Below the pieces are notes generated by a model. It saw only the letters and a program-made list of their open reading frames with translations, was not told where the DNA came from and did no database searches. The translations under genes and the position numbers were made by a program. This document shows, in pieces, positions 1-10,352 of a DNA stretch of 64,000 nt. The number at the start of each line of letters is the position of its first letter. Position 1 is the stretch's first letter. The stretch is from Eleginops maclovinus (taxonomy: Eukaryota > Chordata > Actinopteri > Perciformes > Eleginopidae): positions 15,898,600 to 15,962,599 of the forward strand of contig NC_086370.1 in NCBI RefSeq assembly GCF_036324505.1. The letters are read 5' to 3'.

Positions 1-35
1 AAAATTGTATTTGGAAATTAATTATCATATCTTAC

Positions 36-1506
36 CATTATTGTGGCTGAGGATGCTTTTTTGGACTGTCCTAAAAGTGAAGCAATACAACAATATTTAT
101 ATTGCACAAAAATAAATAGATATTATTTGGATTGAGCGTAATTCAGCATAAACTTACCCTGTCTTTTGCACATAAACCAGATAAATAAGGCCACTATTAC
201 AAAGAAGATCAGCAAACTCAAAGGGATGGTGAAGGCCATTAATAGTACTGAAAAACTGCAGGAATAAATAAATAAAAACACACAATGCAAATGACAGACT
301 TGTGACAGTCGAACAATAGTGTTGTATGGAAATGTGAAGGCTTCTCACCTTTGCTGTTCACCCATTCCTTTGGTAAGTGTTTGGTTTGCAGAACTAGAGG
401 TGTGAGTCACAGGCTTAGGGCTGGTAGGACTTACTGCAAAAGTAAATGTAATGACTTGTGGAAATAGCTTCTATAGTAAAATGACAATAATATTTGCTAA
501 GATTTCATATTTATTAAATAAATTACTTTATCAAACAAATATTTTGAATGGTGTTTTTTAAATTTAGAATTACTTCCAACACTTACCAGTGGTAGGTTTC
601 TCTGTAACATTTATGTGCACTGGCATCTGTAAGTCTCCTTTAACACACATATACCAGCCGCTGCTCTCAGTCCTCAGTCCACTCATAGTCACAGTGAGAA
701 CACCAGGGACAGTTATATTGAAGGTGACTGTTGAGTTATTTAACCATCCATTCGACCGTGTCACGCAGGAGCTGCCCAGCCTGCACCACTGTATTCCTCC
801 AGCGTATTGATAGTGAAAGTAGAATTTTATATTATCTCCTCTGAATCCTGTCCTCTTCTGTTGATCCACATAGAGATATGATGGGCCTTAATGGAAAGCA
901 ATGTTGAATGAAAACTTGTAAGCAGCTTAGTTGGTACATGCTTGTGTTGTTTAAATATTCTGTATCTTTAATATAATTAGATCTGGTGAATAATTAAATA
1001 ATTTGGCTCTTACCTTTTTTGACTGACAGTTCGAAATAACTTCCGAAATCTGATCCATCATTAATCTCCACAGCACACCAGTAATAACTAGCGTCCTCTT
1101 CGGTCAGATGATTTATAGTCACAGTGAAGACTCTTTGTTTTTTATCATCTGAGATCGAAAACTTCCCTGAACTGCTTGGTTGGTTTGTTTTAACTGCATA
1201 AGAGCAGGAGACCATATAGTATCCTTTACACAAGTACTTCACATGGTTTATATATTGAGAGTCATAGAGACATGGGATAGAGATCGAAGCTCCAGCTCTC
1301 GCTGACACTATACTGATTTTAGTTAGGCTGTGAATTCCTGCAACAATAGCAAACCCAACATTTTAAAAGTCATATTCAATGATAATGATAATAATTGTTT
1401 CTGACATTACCATGTGAAACATACAATAAAATATTCACAATTATAAAATGATTCACTGACCTGTGATTCCAGTCAAAATGAGAAGGAAGCCGAGATGAAC
1501 AGCCAT
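36..1506 (-). CDS. CD300/CMRF35-like (pIgR-like) two-Ig receptor, copy A, 3' end beyond window
   Basis: Exons (minus): 1461-1506 signal peptide starting MAVHLGFLLILTG; 1014-1337 Ig domain 1; 587-886 Ig domain 2; 349-433 Ser/Thr-rich stalk; 158-255 transmembrane helix (FTIPLSLLIFFVIVALFIWF); 36-70 start of the cytoplasmic tail. All junctions are GT/AG with phases 1,1,1,2,1,0, identical to copies B and C. Domain 1 has IPCLY, the extra CD300/pIgR-type cysteine pair (YLCKGYYMVSC) and YYWCAVE. Domain 2 keeps WCRLGSSC and WYMCVKGD but has Phe where the B-strand cysteine should be (KFYFHY). Remaining tail exons must lie left of position 1, so its signalling motifs are unseen. By family, an immune-cell surface receptor; ligand unknown. 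It could equally be named CMRF35-like or pIgR-like; the sequence does not settle orthology. Confidence 0.85.
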
Positions 1507-2970
1507 GTCTGAGTGTGAGTGGACCAAACAACATGAACAAACAGATGCTTTACTTCCTTTTTCTTAAATATAAAATGCAACAATTTAAATCATGATCCCT
1601 CCTACAGTAAGGAAGTAGCACTTGATTGGTTAATTAAGTATATATATATAATAACATATACATAATTAACCAATCAAACAGTAAATGATGTGTTGATTCA
1701 TTTAAAGCATGATAGTTATAACCTGAAATGATTAAAAGGTGAAAAACATTAGTTTGATGTAACTGGGTTGAGTAACGGAAATATCATGCACCTGTCATGT
1801 TTCCTGCTATGGCTTTATATCATATTTTAACAATTGAAATCAGACTTAGAAAATGGGAATGTCCAAAGATGCGGACAGAGACACTCATAGAAAAAAGGTG
1901 TTGAAATCTGTTGAGAAAACCCAATAAATGATATGCCCATTTGTGCTATGGGTAGTATGGCTAAGCCTCAAAAGCAGATAAAGCCCAAGTCCTTTTCAAG
2001 TTATGTGATGTGTGAAAGCAAGCTAACCAGTGCCCTTAAACAACTTCCCACAACTACCCTTTTTCATTCTTTACATATCTGTAGTTTTATAGCCTTATGG
2101 TTCCACAAAGAGGATGTCTGACTGAGTAAAAAAAAAAAAAAACGTTTAAGGAACCACACATAAAATTTGTTAGCATATCAAACGAAATAAGGTTAAATAA
2201 GATGGGAAAAATGGAAGAAAGACCTCAGTAATTAAAGTGAGAATAACACATAGGTAATACAATTAAAAAACGTGATAAATATTGTCAATGTGTTTGTTTG
2301 TTTGTTTGTTTGTTATTTGTTTATGTATGCAGGGCAATGTTAAAAAAAAAGGTGAGACGTCTACGGATGAAAAAGGAGAAGAAAGGAGTTACAGCACAAC
2401 CAAACAAAAAGCTGACAGAGCAAACAAAGATTTAAATACAGACAAACGTTTACATTTTTTGTCAGCTGATTTACGATAAAGTTTACTGTAGAATTTAGGG
2501 CAAGGTCCGGTGGATACACGTTTTGAACAAAAGACCAGCGCTTTAGGCTTACGGACTGAAACATGTTAATCTCTTAAATCAATACATTAGGAATAAATGC
2601 AGACTTCTTCTAAGTGTGTTAAAAACGTACCATACAGAAAAAGTGGACAGATAACACAAACACTGCAAACAGAAACAGGCAGATCAATAAGTGATTTATT
2701 GTGTTCAAACGTTTATTTATTTATCACTTTTTTTGTAATTTACACGTAATAACTCATGTTAAATCACACATCACAAAACAAACAACAAGATAAAAGTATT
2801 TATTTATATGTAAAAGGTTTTGGTTCCCCCTGAAGCTTCGAAAGTTTGGTCATTTCTAAGAGTGCTTTTGTAAATGCATTTGGGAAACCCCTCGTGAGCT
2901 TAAGATGGTTAAGTTGATGGGTTTTGTACAGATGTAGGGTAGGGGTAAAATTCACAAGTTCTTTCTGGTG
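1507..2970. other. Intergenic DNA between receptor copies A and A'
   Basis: AT-rich spacer with no exon I could recognise on either strand. It contains a short (TA)n tract near 1641 and a (TTTG)n run near 2289-2313. The proximal 5' flank of copy A lies at its left side and the 3' flank of copy A' at its right side. Confidence 0.5.
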
Positions 2971-4480
2971 CTAAGCCCATCTGCTGTATGTTACATCATC
3001 TTCTTCAGCCTCAACCCATTGCATAAACGAAGAAGAAATAGCATGAGGGAGGAAAGATCGAAGCTACAATCAACTTATGCCCTAGTAACAGCTCTGTCAA
3101 GTTTTACGTGGAGCTTACAGCCAACTAGGTAAGTATGTTAGAAAAAGTTATGGTCTGGGTTTGAATCCCTTAAAATGTACCCTTTGTCCAGTTTGATGTC
3201 TATAGTAACCACAGAAGAGTACATCACGTCCACATCTCTTTTAGCATCTGACCACTGAGGAAGAAAGAAGAGACTGCCATGATGAGATCCATTGAAAAAT
3301 GTAACTTTTTTATATTTATAATGGAATACGTGTTGGGCCTTTTTGGGTTAAGGGTTACCTTGTCAGTAGGTTTTGTATATTTCACATCGCTGTATGTTAC
3401 TTCCTCTTCAGCGAGCTAAAGCTGCAAACCATCAACATGAACACTTTTTATTTTAGAAATCAGCAAACATTTCACAACTATTCTTCCTTTTTAGATCAAA
3501 CAGAGGATCTGAGGAATCACCATAAGAGTTTCATAAAACCTAATTCTATAACAAAAATGAAATACATATATTAATTTGGATGGCTTTCTTTTAAAAGAAA
3601 AAGAGAGAAAAACCCACTGTATGAAGCCGATCATTTTCCTACAGTCTCTTACCTGGCCTGAAGTCTTTCTCCTTTGCTTAACAATACTGTATGTTACTTC
3701 CTCTTTAGCCTGTGTTGAAGGAGCAGAGAAACGAACATAAACAACATATATGAAAGCCATATGTTGTTTTTGTTCAACTTATTACTGTATTTCTGATCAC
3801 AAAGTGGAGGAACCACAAGGCTATACAACCACAGATACCTCAGTAGAAATGAAATATGAGACAGATAAATGTAGCTGTATTGAGTTAGATTGTATACGTT
3901 TGTATCTCGAAAAAGCTAAATTTAACTAAATGTTCTGAAGAAGAAGAAAACGATAAAAGCAGACAATGACGTGTAACACTCTCGTCTAGAAAAATAGCCG
4001 TCTGCTCGCAGAGAGATAAAAAGATGAGCAGAGAGGCAAACATTTTCTTTGGATTTCTTTGATTCTTTGGATTTTATCCTCAGAGATTGAAAACGTTCTT
4101 TAGCTACCTTTTGAATCAGTCCTCACTTCAGTAGAGCAAGACAACCAAGATCCTCCTTTACATAAACATTTAACCTGATTTCTATGTTGCAGGTCATAGA
4201 GACATGGGGTAGTGATGGAATCACCGACTTTTACTGACACTTTACTGACTTGAGCAACGGTGTGAATTCCTGCAACAACAAGAAATACAGCATTTTAAAT
4301 AGACATTCACACTAAGTGTCGACGTACTAAATTGTAGTTGTATGAAATAAAACACTGTAACCCAACAAAGCTTTGCTTTTTTCTACTGACAAATAATGAA
4401 TTACCTAATTGGCTCAACCAAATGAGTTACTGACCGGTGAGTCCAGCGAGGATGAGAAGAAGTCTGAGGGGACCAGCCAT
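2971..4480 (-). pseudogene. Decayed CD300/pIgR-like receptor, copy A'
   Basis: The signal-peptide exon 4435-4480 (MAGPLRLLLILAGLTG) is intact with a GT donor. The Ig domain 1 relic (4060-4269) reads GIHTVAQVSKVSV, TPCLYD, then CLCKGGSWLSC, but hits an in-frame TAA at 4100-4102 and trails off after FSISEDKIQRI; the F-strand YYWC segment is gone. No second Ig domain, stalk or TM exon was found. Four tail-type exons remain: 3653-3709 (EVTYSIV), 3359-3415 (EVTYSDV), about 3181-3254 (VMYSSV) and 2971-3009 (DVTYSRWA then stop). Exons 3653-3709 and 3359-3415 are 57 nt and in phase 0, like the tail exon of copy B. Best read as a receptor that lost its middle by deletion. An unusual soluble or alternatively spliced gene is less likely because of the stop and the missing domain half. 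Confidence 0.75.
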
Positions 4481-6182
4481 GTCGGAGAGGGAGCAGTCAG
4501 AGAAACAAACTGACCACAGGCACCGACAAGCATTTCTATTTCCTAATCTTTTTATATGCAGTTGCATCTGTTACAAATGTTCTTCTTTTTAAGTGAGTTC
4601 CTTACATACGGTGATGAAGTAAGTGTTGCTTAACAAGGTGTTTTGGGTAGATAGTGAGCATTGTACACTGTAAAAGTCTATCCATCCATTATCCGGTGAG
4701 TGGAAACATGATTAGATGAACAGGTGGCACTATATAGAAGATTATGCTGAAATGATCTTTTGTGGAGGAGGAAAAGTGTGTAAAAATAAGTCAAACTTGT
4801 CGATTGATGAAGATATGCTTCAATTGCTAAATGTGGTTGAGTAAAACCCATGTCCTCTGACACAACATGCCTTGCAAACTCAAGCCTGAAAATGGTTTGT
4901 AAGCATTATAATGGATGATTTGGAAGCTGGCTTTTTCAAACTTGAAATGTGCCGACTGTAACATTAGTAAAGGTGCTAAGCCATGACTGTGTGACAATGA
5001 GGCAGCAAGCACAAAACCAGGACTCTGACACTGAAGCAGCTGAATGGAATTCCGCCATAAATGAATTCACTTTAAAATGCAAACTGAATAGCGACGCTAA
5101 AAAAGGGAAGCTTTGAACATTACAAGATAATAACTTATTGACACACAAGGTGGCAGTATTGTGCTATTTTAACATTTCCAGTGGTTTTATACCATCGAAT
5201 TGTCTGATGTATTAACTGCTGAAGAACTGGCAGTAATAGGCAGTGATGAGTATTTCAATACAACATAAAATGTAATAACACAATTAGGAGTTTTGATGGA
5301 TATAACTAACTGCAATCAAATAATGTTGTATCTTAATGCCAGGTGGAAGGTGTTTGTGGATACATTGGAAAACATTTTTGAACATTCGCTTGGTCAGATT
5401 GCTTAAAATGAAATGGAATATTTAGATAAAACACATTCAAGAAACCAGGATCAAGAAATGTGTTACGAAATAAACCAGAATTGTTCAAAGGTTTCGGTTT
5501 TCTGTGTTAGTTGGGGGTTTTCCAATGAAAAACATTCAATCTGAATGAAAAATAAGATGTTTTCAAGCGTCTTTGACTTAACAAGACACTTATGATATGA
5601 CCAAGATATTATATCTTACTGCATTGTTAGTTTTTAAGTTATTAGGTCTTATATCAAGTGTAAAGACATATTCTGAATAGATATTAGACAAATATACTTT
5701 GCAAGATTTCAAGTTTTTGTAGTGTATGTTCCAGCAAAAAGATCCCATTTATTACGACACATATAAACTGATGATAAGATTTTATTTCTGAAGGGAGGGG
5801 ATACATTGGTAAATTAAGAAATGACTGTTATGAGATACAGTAGAGTTAGAAAAATGTACACATTGAAATCTCAAACAAGAAGAGGAGATTACATTTTATT
5901 AAATATTATATTATTACAAATGTTTATAAATGGAGACCATTGCGCTTTGAGTCAAGAAAACATACTATTTCGTGCATGAGGCCTAACAAATAAAGTGTTA
6001 ACATGTTGTCAACAGGGAAATGCTTCTTTGTTAGCAGAAGAGGTCAAGTAAGGCCATAGTTTGAACAAGGTGAAAAAAATGTACTTCACAGCCTTAGCTC
6101 GCAAGATACATAAGACAGAGAAGCAGTGGTTAAATATAATTAGCTGTGCTGGAGCTAAGCCAATGCATGTGACCTTCTCACA
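4481..6182. other. Intergenic DNA and 3' flank of receptor copy B
   Basis: No coding exon recognised. The right part is the probable 3' UTR of copy B; minus-strand AATAAA signals (plus TTTATT) occur near 5895-5900. The left part is the upstream region of copy A'. Confidence 0.45.
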
Positions 6183-9100
6183 TTACGCTTCAACCTGTTG
6201 AAAAAAGAAGAAGTGAAACATTATAACAATGAAAGAAAAACTGTAAAAAATGTCGTATTCTAAATTTAAAGTCAGACAACTAAATGAATAAAAACAGCAA
6301 GCGACAGCCAGTGGGAAACTTTCTTAATATTTACCCTTGGTACATGTTGCTGCTTCGTGGCTTTCACAGAACTATACGTCATATCATCCGCACTCTCCGT
6401 AGGTGACTTCTGTGAGAGGAAGTTTAGACAGTTATAAAATATATGGTTTTGGTGAATGACAAATGATTATATTTATTTGCAGTTGAGGTAAAGTAAGATA
6501 AATGTATTAAGTGTATCAATGACCCTTTTAGTATTTTACTTTATGCGAAGAGATACTCTTTGGGTGGCAGTGGCTTAGTCTGGAAGGGCTTGGACTTGGG
6601 TCCTAAGGGTCGGCGGTTCACATCCCGATTGGACCCAAAAAAAAAATAGAGTGAGCTGTTAGCTGGAGAGGTGCCAGTTTTCCTCCTGAGCCACTGCCAC
6701 AGTGCCCTTGAGCAAGGCAACAAACCCTGAATCTGCTCGCTGGCGCCGGGTACCTGGCAGCCTCCCTGCTCTGCCACCTCTCCTGCATGTGTGGTTGTTT
6801 GTGAATGTACTGTATATCATCGTTGCTTGTGCATGTATATCCTCCGTGTGTGTAATATGTGTGTAAACACCACAGAGTGGGGAAAGAAATTTCCCTTCAA
6901 GGGATTAATAAAGCATATCTTCTTCTTCTCAACATGCTTATCAATCTGAAATAACTGTATGACCTGTAGAATATGCAGTACAGATAAAGAAATTATATAA
7001 AATTGTTACATACATATTTCTTGATATTCTGCAGTGGTTTACCTGGCTTGAAGTTTTTGTCTTGTGCTGAATAGTACTGTATGTAACTTCGTCTTCAACC
7101 TGTGTTAAAGGACAGAAGAGAAAAATAATGAGACTGAAATGTCCAGAAATGCAATTTAAACTTTGTGTAACCCAGTTTCAACAAAATTCTATGTACAATG
7201 GAGTAGAATGTAAAACTAATGATAACAGCGATTACCCTACTGCTAAGTTTGATGTTTGAAAATGGTTACAGCATTCTCTATTTGATCTCACAGACATATT
7301 AGTTGTGTATCTGCAATTGTGAAAGGTCTGCCAAATAGTTCTACAAAGGTAAAGTATATTCTCTGAAGACTTTTCATTGCAATTTTAACCACAACTTACT
7401 GCGGCTCCTATTAGCGTTCTTTGCAAAACATTGTGGTATAAAAAAAGTCATTCTTACCACTGTCGTGGTTGATGCTGCTTCTTTGATCTGCACTAAATGT
7501 GGAACAACATACACTTCTGTTACTCTCAATGCACGATATTTTCCCCCAAAAATAGAGAATCACAAACATATTTGGTATGACAGTTCAGCATAGACTCACT
7601 GTGTCTTTTCAACATAAACCAGATGAACACGGTCACCAGTACAATGAAGGTCAACAAGCTCAAAGGGATGATGTAGGCCATAAGTTTACTTGAGTCACTG
7701 AAGGAGGAGCAAATAAACAAATGCATAAAACAAATTCACCCTAATCTACACCATTTTATTGAATTGAGCTAATTCAAATCAGTTATTTAAGATACTATAT
7801 ATCACACAGACAAGTATAGATTTTATTTTACAACAGGTTATTTTAAACTCTCGAAATGTTGCATGTTTTGCCGTTAATAACTGTGCAATATATACCTGGC
7901 TGCTATATCTCAGAACTGTTACAGGATGTGTATTTTGTTTATTTTGTAAATTGTGTATTCTTTCTTTTTTATCTTTACATTTTTTTTATGCATGCTTCCT
8001 GGGTACCATTAAGCTGTCTTTGACTCTTTTCATGCTATAACAAATGCAAATTTCCCCTCGGTTGGAGGAATAATGGTATTTTGAAGCTGATTCTGATTAA
8101 TTCAAATCCTTCTGACCTGTTCGATTCATCCAGACCTGTGGTATCATCCTTACCTGAAAAAAACAAAGGTGAGATTCACACGCTCGCTAGAGGCTGAAAT
8201 GGTTAAAATGTTTTTGCTGTAAGCTATATCCAAAACAAGAACAGAATAAGTAAAGTAAAATAGCAGTTCAACAAAAAAAGTAAACACTTAAATGATTTTA
8301 CACTTGTTCTACTTACTAGTGGTAGGTTTCTCTGTAACAGTTATATGCACCGGCATCTGTAAGTCTCCTTTAACGCACATATACCAGCCGCTGCTCTCTG
8401 TCTTCAGTCCACTCATAGTCACAGTGAGAACACCAGGGTTATCCCCACTGATGGTGACTGTTGTTCCAGCTATTGATCCAGACTTTGTCACACAGGAGCC
8501 GCCCAACCTGCACCACTTCATTTCTCCAGAGTTACCATTGTTACATTGGATGGTTATCTCCCCTCCTGTGGATCCTGTAATCTCCTGATTAGCTGTGTAG
8601 AGACTGGGTGTATCTTAAGGGAAATCAAATTAAACAAAACAGAGGGTAGCTTCAATGAAACAAACAATGACACGCTGCATAGAGATTTTCCTCCCAATTG
8701 TTAATATTTCAACAAGGGTTTACTCACTTGTGGTGACTGACAGTAGAAAATACATTCTTTCATCTGCTCCTCCATTTATCTCCACAGCACACCAGTAATC
8801 AGTGTCCTCTGTAGTCAGATCTTTTATTGTCACAGTAAAGATGTTTTGATTTTTGTCATCAGATATGGAAAACCTTCCTGAACTTGTTTTTTGTTTTGTT
8901 TCAACTGCGTAAGAGCAGTAGTTCCAATAGTATCCTTTACACAAGTACTTCCAATTTGTTTTGTATTGTGACCTATAGAGACATGGGATAGTGATCGAAC
9001 CTCCAGCTTTCACTGGAACTTTACTGACTGTAGTTATGCCTTGAATGCCTGCAACCAGAGTAAATACAGCATTTTACTGCACATACAGCCAGCCACAATG

Positions 9101-9243
9101 TACAGCTTTGTTTAAATATTTTTTGTGATGATTACTCAGCGTATTGTCATCTGATCTAACCTGCTCGCACAATGAAATGAAATGACAGCTGACTGACCTG
9201 TGAGTGCACTGAAGAACAGAAGAACTCGGAGAAGAACATCCAT
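6183..9243 (-). CDS. CD300/CMRF35-like (pIgR-like) two-Ig inhibitory-type receptor, copy B
   Basis: Nine coding exons (minus): 9198-9243 signal peptide (MDVLLRVLLFFSALTG); 8728-9048 Ig1; 8317-8613 Ig2; 8117-8153 stalk; 7600-7697 TM (YIIPLSLLTFIVLVTVFIWF); 7458-7492; 7043-7099; 6335-6409; 6183-6194 with the TAA stop. The total is 978 nt, predicting 325 aa with all phases consistent. Ig1 has IPCLY, YLCKGYYWNYC and YWCAVE; Ig2 has ITIQC, WCRLGGSC and WYMCVKGD, so both canonical disulfides and the extra CD300/pIgR-type pairs are possible. The tail carries VTYSTI (fits ITIM and resembles ITSM) and MTYSSV (ITSM-like), which in this family recruit SH2 phosphatases or adaptors when phosphorylated. 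I infer a single-pass leukocyte surface receptor, probably inhibitory. Ligand and exact orthologue unknown. Confidence 0.88.
6559..6927 (+). repeat. tRNA-derived SINE in an intron of receptor copy B
   Basis: Box A-like TGGCTTAGTCTGG near 6570 and box B-like GGTTCACATCCCG near 6615 are followed by a tRNA-unrelated body. The element ends with a non-LTR-type tail (GGGATTAATAAAG) and TTCTTCTT. It lies between the two tail exons of copy B, opposite to the gene. The exact family was not identified; boundaries are approximate. Confidence 0.7.
7880..8101 (+). repeat. Probable 3' tail of a non-LTR retroelement
   Basis: A T-rich stretch ends in AACAAATGCAAATTTCCCC followed by GGAATAATGGTATT and GATTCTGATT. 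This resembles the common teleost LINE/SINE 3' end of the form 'aatttccc...gggattaataaagtat'. It lies in the copy B intron between the TM and stalk exons. Called by resemblance only; no reverse-transcriptase coding is present. Confidence 0.4.
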
Positions 9244-10352
9244 GTTGGTGCGTGAGTGAGTGAAAGTCAAGTAACACAAAACAACATGAACTTATAGGCT
9301 CGGATCTTTTTACTTCCTGATTTTCATAAACGTGCAATCGCAAGAGACCAAAACGTCCTTTCTCTTCCTCTTGAAGACTGTTTGGATAACTGAGTTGGAT
9401 GATGCAGCTACAACTGCAAACAGCTTCATTTTACATTGCATTAAAACTCAACAACAATAAAGGTTAGATGTAGTTATGTTGTTCATTTTTTTTAAATGTT
9501 CTGTTTTTATTTGCACAATAAATTAAGACACATTATTAAGACATACACTTCTCACAAGGTTCAACAATAAATATATCCTTGACATTTTTTCATTTAGCAA
9601 TTGTGTCAACAGAATAGTAAACCACGTCCCCGAGCTAATCCTGTAGTTGTCCTCCTTGACTAAATACCAGATTATTATATTGTATTATTAAACTGGATTA
9701 TTGATAAGAAATGAGGCGATAATCAGACATATCTAAAAACTGCAGCTACAATGAAAAGTAAATTGGCAAAAAAATGGTTAATTGTTAAAGTCTTTTTCAG
9801 CCTTTCAATTACAGAGATTTCCTGCTTTTCTTTGTTGCACATACAATTAAACTGAATGTATTTTGGTTTTAGACTGAATTATTTGGTTGCAGCCTTAGTA
9901 GCAATATGTACAGGATCTTATTAAAGCCAAAGTGAAGAAGAGGATTAGGGATGATAATTATAAAAGATCCATTTCTAGATCATGATTATATTCAATGGTA
10001 TGATGTCAACTTCAAAAGGGGAAGCTGTAACAAGAATTAAACCTTTTTACTGACTCACTTCCTACATTTGGTCAATTATTGGCAGAAATGGCTCTTACTC
10101 AATGTGGCAAACAGAAAATGTGACAAATGTTTTACATCACACTTCTATTTGTAGAGCAACAAAACAGTGGTGCTCTGGCCTTCCGGAAATCTTGACTTTG
10201 AAACGTGGTGGATAAAAAGAAAAAAAATCCAATTTTTTTTCAACATTATTAATATACAGTTTGTAAGTTTGCAGGGTTGCACAGAAAAAAAAAACATCTG
10301 TACATGGAAGTCTCTCAATTGCACACGTCTCTAATACAGATTGCTGGGTTGA
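9244..10352. other. Spacer between receptor copies B and C
   Basis: It contains the 5' flank of copy B and the 3' flank of copy C. I see no further Ig, TM or tail exon. The DNA is AT-rich and unremarkable. Confidence 0.45.
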
